This document shows, piece after piece, positions 19,025-27,524 of a stretch of DNA of 64,000 nucleotides. A program made the position numbers and the translations under genes. Source of the stretch: Acidimicrobiales bacterium (GTDB lineage: Bacteria > Actinomycetota > Acidimicrobiia > Acidimicrobiales > JADJXE01). Under the pieces are notes generated by a model, which was given only the letters and a program-made list of their open reading frames with translations, did not search any database and was not told the origin of the DNA. The stretch is taken from positions 1,129,001 to 1,193,000 of the forward strand of contig JADJXE010000001.1 of the NCBI GenBank assembly GCA_016716005.1, given 5' to 3'. Each line of letters begins with the position of its first letter. Position 1 is the first letter of the stretch.

Positions 19025-19834
19025 CTACCGGCCCTCGAATCGGGGCGGCCGCCTCTCGCCGAGGGCGGCCAGCGCCTCGGCGTGGTCGTCGGACAGCAAC
19101 GTCGTGAGCTCGAGCGCCGTCGACAGGTCGAAGCTGCGGGCCAGCGCCTCCTTGACCTGCTGGTTGACCGCCACCTTGGTGTAGCGCACGGCGAGCGGCG
19201 CGCCGGCCGCCAGCCGGCGGGCCCACCCCGTCGCCCGGTCGTCCAGCTCCGCGGCCGGCACCACCTCGTTGACCAGCCCGATCCGCTCGGCCTCGACCGC
19301 CGTCAGCGGATCGCCGGTGAGCAGGTACTGCTTGGCCCGGGCCGGGCCGACGGCCAGCGGCCAGATGGCCGCGCCACCGTCGCCGGCGACGATCCCCACC
19401 CGCACGTGGGGGTCGGCGATCGTGGCGGTGTCGGCCATGACGATCAGGTCGCAGAGCAGGGCGATGGAGGCACCCAGGCCCACCGCCGGGCCGTTGACCG
19501 CGCACACGATCGGGAGCTCGACGTCGAGGAGGTCCCAGATCAGCTGCTTCGCGTCCAGGCGGAGGTGGTCGAGGCGCTCCACCGAGCGGAGCTGCGGGAA
19601 CCAGGCGAAGTCGCCGCCGGCCGAGAAGGCCCGGCCGCGCCCGGTGAGCAGCACCGCACGCGCCTCGCGCTCGCGGCGCAGCTCACGGAACAGGCGCGCC
19701 AGCTCGGCGTGGAGGGTGTCGTCGACGGCGTTGAGCTCGCTCGCCGGGTGATCGATCACCACCCGGAGCACCGCTCCGTCGCGCTCCAGGGCCAGGCACG
19801 TGTAGCCCTCGGAGCCGGCGCCGAGCCCGCTCAC
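19025..19834 (-). CDS. Crotonase-family protein lacking both classic catalytic Glu
   Basis: Crotonase fold with the oxyanion-hole segments GRAFSAGGDF and NGPAVGLGASIALLCD. The two hydratase glutamates are missing: the first position reads Ser/Ile (GASIALL), the second reads His (ADPHVRVGIVAGDGG). It is therefore unlikely to be a simple hydratase; an isomerase, hydrolase or other CoA reaction is more likely. GTG at 19834 overlaps the stop of the upstream flavin enzyme (GTGA), so both are co-translated and probably act on the same substrate. Confidence 0.8.
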   Translation of the reverse strand: MSGLGAGSEGYTCLALERDGAVLRVVIDHPASELNAVDDTLHAELARLFRELRREREARAVLLTGRGRAFSAGGDFAWFPQLRSVERLDHLRLDAKQLIWDLLDVELPIVCAVNGPAVGLGASIALLCDLIVMADTATIADPHVRVGIVAGDGGAAIWPLAVGPARAKQYLLTGDPLTAVEAERIGLVNEVVPAAELDDRATGWARRLAAGAPLAVRYTKVAVNQQVKEALARSFDLSTALELTTLLSDDHAEALAALGERRPPRFEGR

Positions 19835-20973
19835 AGCAGCGTGGTGTCGGCCTGGACCCCCAGAAGCAGCCGGCCGACCGTCTCGTACATCTGCGGTGCC
19901 ACCATCACGTGCTGGGTCGCGGTGTGGACGTCGCGCAGGCACCGCTGCAGCGGGCTCGTCTCGTAGACCGACGAGCCCCCGCCCGTGGTGTACGCCAGGT
20001 CGACGGCGCGGGTGGCCTCGGAGGCCGCGTGGGCGCAGGCCAGTCGGAGGCGGGCCCGCTGCCCGAGCGGGATGTCGCCGCCCTCGCAGGCCGCGGCCCA
20101 CGCCCGGTCGAGCTCGTCGCGCAGGAACGCCCGACCTCCGCCCAGGGCGGCCTCGGCCCGGGCCACGTCGACCTGGGCCATGGAGCGCTCCGCCAGCGTC
20201 TTGGCCGACATCATCGGCTTCTTGGCCCCGGCCAGCGCCACCACCTCGTCGATCGCCCGCCGGGCGATGCCGAGCATCACCGACGCCACCCCCAGGGCGA
20301 GCAGCCCGTAGAGCGGGAAGGCGTACAGCGCCCCCTGGTGGAGCGGTCGCCCGCCCAGCACGGGCACCGACCGGCCCCCGGGCACCACGCGCTCGTGCAC
20401 CTGGAGGTCGTTGCTGCCCGTCCCCCGCAGGCCCGCCGTGTACCAGGTGTCGACGATCTCCACCTCGGCCCGGGGCAGGAACATCAAGCGGAACTCGGGG
20501 CTCCCGCCCTCGACGAGGGGGTCGGCGATGCAGCCCACGCACAGCCAGGCGCAGTGCTGGCTCCCGCTCCCCCACTGCCATCGACCCGAGACCACGTGAC
20601 CGTCGCCGCTGGCCACGGCCCTGCCGTTGGGGGCGAAGGTGCCGCCGGTGACCGTGAGGGGATCGCTGCCGTAGATCTCGGTCGCGAACGGCTCGGGCAG
20701 GTAGGCCGAGAGCACGCTGGTGGTGGACGCGATCATCACGCACCAGCCGGCCGCGCCGTCGTGGCGGGCGACCTCCTCGATCACGTCGACGATCGTGCGG
20801 GGGTCGGCCTGCGGGCCACCCAGCGCCGCGGGGACGCACATGCGGAACAGCCCGGCGGCGGCGACCGCCTCCACCACGTCGGGGGGGAGCCGGCGGAGGG
20901 TCTCGCCCGCCTCGGCCCGCTCCTCGACGAGGGCCCCCAGGCCGCGAGCCGCGTCGAGCAAGCCGTCGTGCAC
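19831..20973 (-). CDS. Acyl-CoA-dehydrogenase-like group D flavin oxygenase
   Basis: 380-residue protein with the acyl-CoA dehydrogenase fold but closer to HsaA/DszC-type flavin-dependent hydroxylases: LPPDVVEAVAAAGLFRMCVP, ARHDGAAGWCVMI, WYTAGLRGTGSNDLQV and an acyl-CoA-dehydrogenase type-2 C-terminal domain (AYTTGGGSSVYETSPLQRC). Such enzymes oxygenate aromatic or steroid-ring compounds using reduced flavin. GTG at 20973; TAGCGT lies seven bases upstream, indicating a leaderless mRNA. It heads a two-gene operon with the altered crotonase. The substrate is inferred only in outline. Confidence 0.8.
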   Translation of the reverse strand: MHDGLLDAARGLGALVEERAEAGETLRRLPPDVVEAVAAAGLFRMCVPAALGGPQADPRTIVDVIEEVARHDGAAGWCVMIASTTSVLSAYLPEPFATEIYGSDPLTVTGGTFAPNGRAVASGDGHVVSGRWQWGSGSQHCAWLCVGCIADPLVEGGSPEFRLMFLPRAEVEIVDTWYTAGLRGTGSNDLQVHERVVPGGRSVPVLGGRPLHQGALYAFPLYGLLALGVASVMLGIARRAIDEVVALAGAKKPMMSAKTLAERSMAQVDVARAEAALGGGRAFLRDELDRAWAAACEGGDIPLGQRARLRLACAHAASEATRAVDLAYTTGGGSSVYETSPLQRCLRDVHTATQHVMVAPQMYETVGRLLLGVQADTTLL

Positions 20974-21042
20974 CGGCCGTACGCTACCCCCGGCGCCCGG
21001 GCCCTCGCCCGTTCCGCGCCAGCGCGACCACCCCTGCGGTGG

Positions 21043-22212
21043 TCAGGCGGACGCAGATGCCCGGCGCGTCTCTGCCCAGGACCTCCCGGCCTCGACATCG
21101 ACGTCGTGCGGCAGGCCCAGCACCCGCTCCCCGAGGATGTTGCGCTGCACCTCGCCGGTGCCCCCGCCGATGGTGAGCGCCCGGGCGAAGAGGTACCCGT
21201 GGTGCCAGGGGCCGACGTCGCGCCCGAACGGGCCGACATCGGTGAGCAGGGCGCTGGTCCCCGCGAGGTCCTTGGCCAGCTCCATGATGCGCTGGCCGTG
21301 CTCGTCGGCGAGCACCTTGCGGATCGACGCCTCGGGTCCGGGCGGGCGGCCCGCGATCTGGGCGGACAGCGTGCGCAGGCGGATGAGGTCGAGCACCCGC
21401 GCCTCGATGTGCAGGGCGGCCAGGCGCTGGCGCATCGCCGGGTCGCGCACCCCGCCGGCGGCGCGCACCACGTCGAGCAGATCGCCGGCCGAGGGGCCCA
21501 GGCCCCAGAGCGCGCCGCCCGACGACAGCGACACCCGCTCGTTCCCGAGGGTCACCTTGGCCAGCCGCCAGCCGTCGTGCTCATCGCCCACCAGGTGCTC
21601 GGCGGGCAGCCGCACATCGGTGAAGAACACCTCGTTGAACAGCGCGGCGCCGGTCATCTCCCGGATGGGCCGGATCTCGATCCCGGGCAGGTCCATCGGG
21701 CAGACGAAGTAGGAGACGCCACGGTGCTTCGGAGCGTCGGGATCGGTGCGGGCGATCAGGATCCCGAACTGTGACTGCATCGCGCCCGAGGTCCAGATCT
21801 TCTGGCCGTTCACCACGTACACGTCGCCGTCTCGCACTGCCCGGGTGCCCAGGCTGGCCAGGTCGGATCCCGAGCCCGGCTCGGAGAACAGCTGGCACCA
21901 GATCTCCTCGCCCGCGAGGAGGGGGAGCAGGTACCGCTGCTTCTGGGCCTCGGTGCCGGCGTGCAGGATCGTGGGGCCGGCCCACCCGATCCCGATCTGG
22001 TTCTGCGGTCGCGACACACCAGCGCGCGCGAGCTCCTGGTCGATCAGCAGCTGGTGGACCGGATCGGCGGCGAGGCCGTAGGGCCGGGGCCAGTGCGGGA
22101 CCACGTAGCCGGCCTCGGCCAATTGGCGGCCGGTCGGTCGGGGATGCTCCGCCAGCCAGGCGCGCACGGCCTGTCGGCGCGGATCGTCGTCGCCGGGTAG
22201 GTCGAAGTCCAC
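21043..22212 (-). CDS. Acyl-CoA dehydrogenase (FadE type)
   Basis: Paralogue of the gene at 13069-14181: nearly the same N-terminus (LAEAGYVVPHWPRPYG, NQIGIGWAGPTILHAG), the FAD segment QLFSEPGSGSDLASL and the end GGGTGEVQRNILGERVLGLP. It has an extra 18-residue C-terminal tail rich in Ala and Arg. GTG start at 22212, divergent from the tandem acyl-CoA ligases. The two genes and the ligases probably act on the same class of acyl-CoA; steroid side chains are one candidate. Confidence 0.92.
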   Translation of the reverse strand: MDFDLPGDDDPRRQAVRAWLAEHPRPTGRQLAEAGYVVPHWPRPYGLAADPVHQLLIDQELARAGVSRPQNQIGIGWAGPTILHAGTEAQKQRYLLPLLAGEEIWCQLFSEPGSGSDLASLGTRAVRDGDVYVVNGQKIWTSGAMQSQFGILIARTDPDAPKHRGVSYFVCPMDLPGIEIRPIREMTGAALFNEVFFTDVRLPAEHLVGDEHDGWRLAKVTLGNERVSLSSGGALWGLGPSAGDLLDVVRAAGGVRDPAMRQRLAALHIEARVLDLIRLRTLSAQIAGRPPGPEASIRKVLADEHGQRIMELAKDLAGTSALLTDVGPFGRDVGPWHHGYLFARALTIGGGTGEVQRNILGERVLGLPHDVDVEAGRSWAETRRASASA

Positions 22213-22330
22213 GGCGGTAGTCCACCACGCCCCGGCACCCGACGCAGCACGCGGACCCGATGCGCACGGCGGTGGACGAGCCGGCGCCGCCTACGATCAC
22301 CGCCTGCCCCCGCGACCCTGGAGCGCCGCC

Positions 22331-23953
22331 ATGCCCGGATGGAACCTCGCCGACGTCTGGGAGACCATCGCCGACCGCCTGCCCGATGCCACCGCCCAGG
22401 TGCAGGGCCCGCGCCGCTTCACCTGGGCCGAGCTCGACCGCCGGGCCGACGGCATCGCCGCCGCCCTCCTCGCCGCCGGCGCGCAGCACCAGGACAAGGT
22501 GGCCCAGTACCTGTACAACGGGCCCGAGTACATCGAGTCGATGTTCGGGTGCTTCAAGGCCGGGCTCGTCCCCGTGAACACCAACTACCGCTACATGGAC
22601 GACGAGCTCGCCTACCTGTGGGACAACGCCGACACCGTCGCCGTGGTGTTCCACGGCGCCTTCGCCGGCACGATCGAGCGCGTGCGCGGCCGGGTGCCCC
22701 GGGTGCGCTCCTGGCTGTGGGTCGACGACGGCTCCGGCCCCTGCCCCGACTGGGCCACCTCCTACGAGGAGGCCGCCACCACGGCGACCGACGGCCCGGT
22801 GCGGGGGCCGTGGGGGCGCGACGGCGACGACCTCATGCTCCTGTACACGGGCGGCACCACCGGGATGCCGAAGGGCGTCATGTGGCGCCAGGACGACATG
22901 GCCGTCGTGCTCGACGGCGACACCCGCAACCCGCTGCCGGCCGAGCCCGACCTGGCCGCGGTGGCGGCGAGAACGGTGAAGCCCGGGCCGGTCGGCCTCC
23001 CCGCGTGCCCCCTCATGCACGGCACGGGCCTGTTCAACAGCTTCACGATGCTGCTCCAGGGCGGCTCGGTCGTCACGCTCACCGAGCGCCACCTCGACAT
23101 CGTCGAGCTGCTCGACACGGTCGAGCGGGAGCGGGTGAAAGGCCTGATCATCGTCGGCGACGCCTTCGCCAAGCCCATCGTCCGGGCCCTCGACACCGAA
23201 CCCGCCCGCTGGGACGTCTCGAGCCTCCGGGTGGTGTTCTCGTCGGGGGTGATGTGGAGCGAGCAGGCCAAGCAGGGGCTCCTGCGGCACAACCCGCGCC
23301 TCCTGCTCGTCGACGCCCTCGGCTCGTCGGAGGCCATCGGCATGGCGTCGTCGGTGTCGTCGGCCGACGCCGGCGCCAGCGCCACCGCCCAGTTCCGCCT
23401 GGGCCCGAACACCAAGGTGATCACCGAGGACGGGCGGGAGGTGGCGCCCGGCTCGGGCGAGCTCGGGCGGGTTGCCCTCCGGGGGCGGACGCCCATCGGG
23501 TACTACAAGGACCCCGAGAAGTCCGCGGCCACGTTCCAGGTGATCGACGGCCAGCGCTGGTCGATCCCCGGCGACTTCGCCATGGTCGAGGCCGACGGCA
23601 CCCTCAGGCTGCTGGGCCGGGGCTCGGTCTGCATCAACACCGGCGGCGAGAAGGTCTATCCGGAGGAGGTGGAGGAGGCGCTCAAGCAGCACCCCGCGAT
23701 CCACGACGCGGTGGCCGTCGGCGTCCCCGACGAGCGCTTCGGCGAGACCGTCAACGCCGTGGTCGAGCTGGAGCCCGGTGCCGACCTCGACGAGGCCGAG
23801 GTGATCGCCCACGTGAAGGCCCACCTGGCCCACTACAAGGCCCCCCGGCGCCTGCTCCCCGTGGACGCCATCGGGCGGGCCGCCAACGGCAAGGTCGACT
23901 ACAAGCGCCTGAAGGCCTACGCGGCCGAGCAGGTCGCACGTCCGAGCCGGTAG
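22331..23953 (+). CDS. Acyl-CoA synthetase, FadD19-like (copy 1)
   Basis: 540-residue AMP-forming ligase. The P-loop LLYTGGTTGMPKGVMW is followed by the subgroup-specific LGSSEAIGM, GYYKDPEKSAATF, GRGSVCINTGGEKVYPEEVE and the C-terminal lysine in NGKVDYKRLKAY. These features match FadD19-type enzymes that activate steroid side chains in mycobacteria; the exact substrate here is not proven. ATG at 22331 with GGAG about eight bases upstream. The gene's TAG stop forms part of the -10 box of the next, paralogous gene. Confidence 0.88.
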   Translation: MPGWNLADVWETIADRLPDATAQVQGPRRFTWAELDRRADGIAAALLAAGAQHQDKVAQYLYNGPEYIESMFGCFKAGLVPVNTNYRYMDDELAYLWDNADTVAVVFHGAFAGTIERVRGRVPRVRSWLWVDDGSGPCPDWATSYEEAATTATDGPVRGPWGRDGDDLMLLYTGGTTGMPKGVMWRQDDMAVVLDGDTRNPLPAEPDLAAVAARTVKPGPVGLPACPLMHGTGLFNSFTMLLQGGSVVTLTERHLDIVELLDTVERERVKGLIIVGDAFAKPIVRALDTEPARWDVSSLRVVFSSGVMWSEQAKQGLLRHNPRLLLVDALGSSEAIGMASSVSSADAGASATAQFRLGPNTKVITEDGREVAPGSGELGRVALRGRTPIGYYKDPEKSAATFQVIDGQRWSIPGDFAMVEADGTLRLLGRGSVCINTGGEKVYPEEVEEALKQHPAIHDAVAVGVPDERFGETVNAVVELEPGADLDEAEVIAHVKAHLAHYKAPRRLLPVDAIGRAANGKVDYKRLKAYAAEQVARPSR

Positions 23954-23982
23954 CATCGCGCGAGTTTCGATTCAGGAATCGA
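23951..23982 (+). promoter_or_regulatory. TAGCAT promoter with palindromic operator in the leader
   Basis: TAGCAT at 23951-23956 is a -10-like box. Downstream lies a perfect 7-bp palindrome, TCGATTC-AG-GAATCGA (23967-23982), just before the GAGGGGGG ribosome site of the second ligase. A repressor binding here would block initiation or early elongation. AT-rich palindromes of this sort are rare in the surrounding GC-rich DNA. Confidence 0.6.
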
Positions 23983-23993
23983 GGGGGGCACTG

Positions 23994-25616
23994 ATGGCCG
24001 GATGGAACTTCGCCGACGTGTGGGAGACGGTCACCGACGTCCTTCCCGACGCCGAGGCCCAGGTGCAGGGCGACCGGCGCACCACGTGGGCGGCGTTCGA
24101 CCGCCGCGCCGACGGCCTGGCCCAGCTGCTCCTCGACGGCGGCGCCCGGCACCAGGACAAGGTGGCCCAGTACCTGTACAACTGCCCGGAGTACCTCGAG
24201 AGCGTCTTCGCCCTGTTCAAGGCCGGGCTCGTCCCGGTGAACACGAACTACCGCTACACCGACGACGAGCTGGCCTACCTGTGGGACAACGCCGACGCCA
24301 TCGGCGTCGTCTTCCACGGCACCTTCGCCCCGACCATCGAGCGCATCCGCCCCCGCGTCCCCACGGTGCGCCACTGGTTCTGGGTCGACGACGGCTCGGG
24401 GCCCTGCCCCGAGTGGGCGACCCCCTACGAGGAGGCCGTGGCCACGCCGAACCCCGGACGGGTGCAGGGCCCGTGGGGCCGCTCCGGCACCGACCTGTTC
24501 TTCATCTACACCGGCGGCACCACGGGCATGCCCAAGGGCGTGATGTGGGAGCAGGACACGCTGGCCCGCATCCTGTTCGACGCCGGCAAGCTGGTGGCCC
24601 CGCCGCCCGCCGACCTGGCCGAGCTGCGAGCCCGGCTCGAGGCCAACGGCGCCGGGATGGCCGCCCTGCCGGCCGCACCGCTGATGCACGGCACCGGGTG
24701 CCTCGTGTCGTTGAGCGCGCTCAACGGGGGCGGGCGGATCGTGCTCACCGAGAGCCGCCACCTCGACGCCGCCGAGCTGCTCGACCGGATCGAGCAGGAG
24801 AAGGTGAACATGCTCATCATCGTCGGTGACGTGTTCGCCCGGCCGATCCTCGCGGAGCTCGACCGCTCACCCGGCACCCGGGACCTCTCGAGCCTCTTCG
24901 CCGTGGCGTCCTCCGGCGTGATGTGGAGCGAGCCGGTCAAGCAGGGCCTGCTGAAGCACCACCCCGGCATGCTGCTCATCGACGCCCTCGGCTCGTCGGA
25001 GGCGGTCGGGATGGGCACCAACATCTCCGCCGGCGACAACGCGGCCGCCACCGCCAGGTTCAGCCTCGGCGACAGCGCGGTGGTGATCACCGACGACGGC
25101 CGGCTCGTCCAGCCCGGCTCGGGCGAGCTCGGCCGGGTGGGCATCCGGGGCCTCACGCCCGTCGGGTACTACAAGGACCCCGACAAGTCGGCCGCCACGT
25201 TCCCCGTCATCGACGGGGTCCGCTACTCCCTGCCCGGCGACTGGGCCACGGTCGAGGCCGACGGCACGATCACCCTCCTCGGCCGGGGATCGGTGTGCAT
25301 CAACACCGGCGGCGAGAAGGTCTTCCCCGAGGAGGTGGAGGAGGTCCTGAAGCACCATCCCGCGGTGCTCGACGCGGTGGCGGTCGGCATGCCCGACGAG
25401 CGCTGGGGCGAGACGGTGAACGCCGTCGTCGAGCTGCGCGACGGCGCGGCGTTCGACGAGGGCGACCTGATCGACCACGTGAAGGGGCACCTGGCCCACT
25501 TCAAGGCGCCCAAGCGGGTGTTCACCATCACCACCATCGGACGGGGCCCCAACGGCAAGGTCGACTACAAGCGCATGCGGGCCTACGCCAGCGACCAGGT
25601 GGGCACCACCGCCTGA
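23994..25616 (+). CDS. Acyl-CoA synthetase, FadD19-like (copy 2, tandem paralogue)
   Basis: Same length as copy 1 (540 residues) and alignable throughout: HQDKVAQYLYN, FKAGLVPVNTNYRY, YTGGTTGMPKGVMW, SSGVMWSE, ALGSSEAVGM, GRGSVCINTGGEKVFPEEVE and NGKVDYKRMRAY. A tandem duplication followed by divergence is the simplest explanation; differences are largest around residues 180-215, near the acyl pocket region. ATG at 23994, with its own promoter and palindrome, so it can be regulated separately from copy 1. The likely role is activating a related but different acyl substrate. Confidence 0.88.
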   Translation: MAGWNFADVWETVTDVLPDAEAQVQGDRRTTWAAFDRRADGLAQLLLDGGARHQDKVAQYLYNCPEYLESVFALFKAGLVPVNTNYRYTDDELAYLWDNADAIGVVFHGTFAPTIERIRPRVPTVRHWFWVDDGSGPCPEWATPYEEAVATPNPGRVQGPWGRSGTDLFFIYTGGTTGMPKGVMWEQDTLARILFDAGKLVAPPPADLAELRARLEANGAGMAALPAAPLMHGTGCLVSLSALNGGGRIVLTESRHLDAAELLDRIEQEKVNMLIIVGDVFARPILAELDRSPGTRDLSSLFAVASSGVMWSEPVKQGLLKHHPGMLLIDALGSSEAVGMGTNISAGDNAAATARFSLGDSAVVITDDGRLVQPGSGELGRVGIRGLTPVGYYKDPDKSAATFPVIDGVRYSLPGDWATVEADGTITLLGRGSVCINTGGEKVFPEEVEEVLKHHPAVLDAVAVGMPDERWGETVNAVVELRDGAAFDEGDLIDHVKGHLAHFKAPKRVFTITTIGRGPNGKVDYKRMRAYASDQVGTTA

Positions 25617-25683
25617 CCCGCTCGGGCCCGGCACCGGGGGATCGAACCGCCGCCTCCCTGCGTGGCGGCACGACGGGCCTCTG

Positions 25684-26514
25684 TCAGCCCCGCTTCACCC
25701 GGCCCCGCAGGGCGACGAGGGCCAGCGGGATGCTCACCAGCCCCACCACCAGCACGGCCAGGCCACCGGCCAGCAGGTCTGCCGCCACCCAGCCGTCGAA
25801 GATCAGCGACCGCAGCCCCCCGAGCAGGTACGTCACCGGGTTGACGGTGGCGATGGCCGCGAGCCAGCCGGTGAGCGCCTCCTTGGGCACGAAGGTGGTG
25901 GTCAGGAAGGCGAACGGGAAGAACAGGATGAAGCTGGCGTTCACCGCCGCCGGGTTGCCGGTCTTCAGGGCGATGGCGTACGGGAAGCCGGTGAACACCA
26001 CGCCCCACAGCCCGGCGATCAGGACGAACACGAGGATCCCGAGCGGGCCGGCGGCGAACGACACGCCCAGCAGCAGCCCGAGGATCACCACCGGGATCGA
26101 CAGGGCGACCACCAGCGCGAAGTCGGCGACCATCAGCCCGAGCAGCAGCGTGAGGCGGTGGATCGGCGTCATGAGCAGGCGGTCGAAGTAGCCGGTCTGG
26201 ATGTCGGTGACCAGCGCCGAGGCCCGGGACACGCCGGTGACCGCGAAGATGATCGCCACCGGCAGCTGGAAAGCCTTGTAGTCGAAGCCGGGGTCGACCG
26301 ACTCGGTGATGCTCTGCAGGGAGCCGACGTTCACCACGAAGAAGAACAGCGGCACCACCAGCGCGGGGATCACCGACTCGGGCTCGCGGGGGATCGCCCG
26401 CAGCGCCCGACCGGCCACCGCCAGCAGATCGGACACGAACCCGGCCTTGCGGGCTCGCACGGCCGCTCGTCCGGCCGGGGCGGCAGCAGCGGCCGTCGCC
26501 GACGCCTCGGCCAT
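25684..26514 (-). CDS. ABC-2 type transporter permease (DrrB-like)
   Basis: 276 residues with six hydrophobic segments and the DrrB-type features: PEPRESVIPALVVPLFFFVV-like first helix region, ASALVTDIQTGYFDRLLMTP and PFAFLTTTFVPKEALTGWL. It forms an exporter with the ATPase gene upstream. ATG at 26514 overlaps that gene's stop (TGATG), with AGGAGG seven bases before it. Export of a lipid or drug is typical of this group; the cargo cannot be told from sequence. Confidence 0.9.
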   Translation of the reverse strand: MAEASATAAAAAPAGRAAVRARKAGFVSDLLAVAGRALRAIPREPESVIPALVVPLFFFVVNVGSLQSITESVDPGFDYKAFQLPVAIIFAVTGVSRASALVTDIQTGYFDRLLMTPIHRLTLLLGLMVADFALVVALSIPVVILGLLLGVSFAAGPLGILVFVLIAGLWGVVFTGFPYAIALKTGNPAAVNASFILFFPFAFLTTTFVPKEALTGWLAAIATVNPVTYLLGGLRSLIFDGWVAADLLAGGLAVLVVGLVSIPLALVALRGRVKRG

Positions 26515-27467
26515 CACACCACCTCCTGCTCGCGGAGGTGATCACCGGTGAGCTCGAGGAAGACGTCGTCGAGGGTGGGCCGGCGGAGCGACACGTTGCG
26601 CACCGCCACCCCGCACTGGTGGAGGGCCACGACCACCGGGCTGAGCGAGGCGTCGCCGTCCGTCACCGAGATGCTCACCTCGCTGCCGTGGGCCTCGACC
26701 CGCTCGACCCCGTCCAGTCCGCCCACCGACGTGCACACGGCGGCCGCGTCGCCGTCGACCTCGACCACGATCAGGTCGGACCCGATGCTGCGCTTGAGGT
26801 CGTCGGGCGCGCCCTCGGCCGCGATGCGGCCGTCGCTGATGATCCCGACCCGATGGGCGAGCGCGTCGGCCTCCTCGAGGTACTGGGTCGTCAGGAAGAT
26901 GGTCATGCCCTGGTCCTCGTTCAGCCGCCTGACCTCGTCCCACACCCGCAGCCGGCTCATCGGGTCGAGACCGGTGGTCGGCTCGTCGAGGAACAGCACC
27001 TCGGGGTCGTGCACGAGCGCGGCCGCCAGGTCGAGCCGGCGGCGCATGCCCCCCGAGTAGGTGCTGACCTGCTGGTCGAGGGCATCGCCCAGGTCGGTCA
27101 GCTCGGCCAGGTCGACCAGGCGACGGTCGACGTCGCGCCGCGACAGGCCGTAGAGCCGCCCCTGGAGGCGCAGCTGCTCGATGCCGGTCTGCTTCGGGTC
27201 GAGCGACGCCTCCTGGAGGGCCACGCCGATGCGCAGGCGCACGTCGTCGGGGCGGGTGGCGACGTCGAAGCCGGCCACCCGGGCCCGGCCCCCGGACGGG
27301 AGCAGCAGGGTGCACAGCATCTTCACCGTGGTGCTCTTGCCGGCACCGTTGGGTCCGAGGAAGCCGTAGATCTCGCCCGGAGGCACCTCGAGATCGATGC
27401 CGTCCACGGCCACCTTGTCGCCGAAGCGCCGCTCGAGCCCCTCGGCCACGATCGAAGCGTCGGGCAT
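26514..27467 (-). CDS. ABC transporter ATP-binding protein (DrrA-like)
   Basis: ATPase of a daunorubicin-resistance-type exporter. Walker A GPNGAGKST near residue 40, signature YSGGMRRRLDLAAAL near 140, Walker B VLFLDEPTTGLD near 160, H-loop replaced by Gln in FLTTQYLEEAD (common in the DrrA group), and a C-terminal domain ending LDDVFLELTGD. 317 residues is typical. ATG at 27467; TAGCGT lies six bases upstream, indicating a leaderless mRNA. It is divergent from an SDR gene with only 57 bases between the starts, so the regulatory region is shared. Confidence 0.93.
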   Translation of the reverse strand: MPDASIVAEGLERRFGDKVAVDGIDLEVPPGEIYGFLGPNGAGKSTTVKMLCTLLLPSGGRARVAGFDVATRPDDVRLRIGVALQEASLDPKQTGIEQLRLQGRLYGLSRRDVDRRLVDLAELTDLGDALDQQVSTYSGGMRRRLDLAAALVHDPEVLFLDEPTTGLDPMSRLRVWDEVRRLNEDQGMTIFLTTQYLEEADALAHRVGIISDGRIAAEGAPDDLKRSIGSDLIVVEVDGDAAAVCTSVGGLDGVERVEAHGSEVSISVTDGDASLSPVVVALHQCGVAVRNVSLRRPTLDDVFLELTGDHLREQEVV

Positions 27468-27524
27468 GCGGCGACGCTATCGGCGGTTGCCCAGGGTGCC
27501 ACCGACGTCGCCGAGGAGCCCGCC

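Noticed and set aside
25630..25675. A T-arm-like string (GGTTCGATCCC on the minus strand) between the second acyl-CoA ligase and the ABC permease, suggesting a tRNA remnant
   Set aside because: The stems do not pair well and no acceptor, D or anticodon arm could be found.
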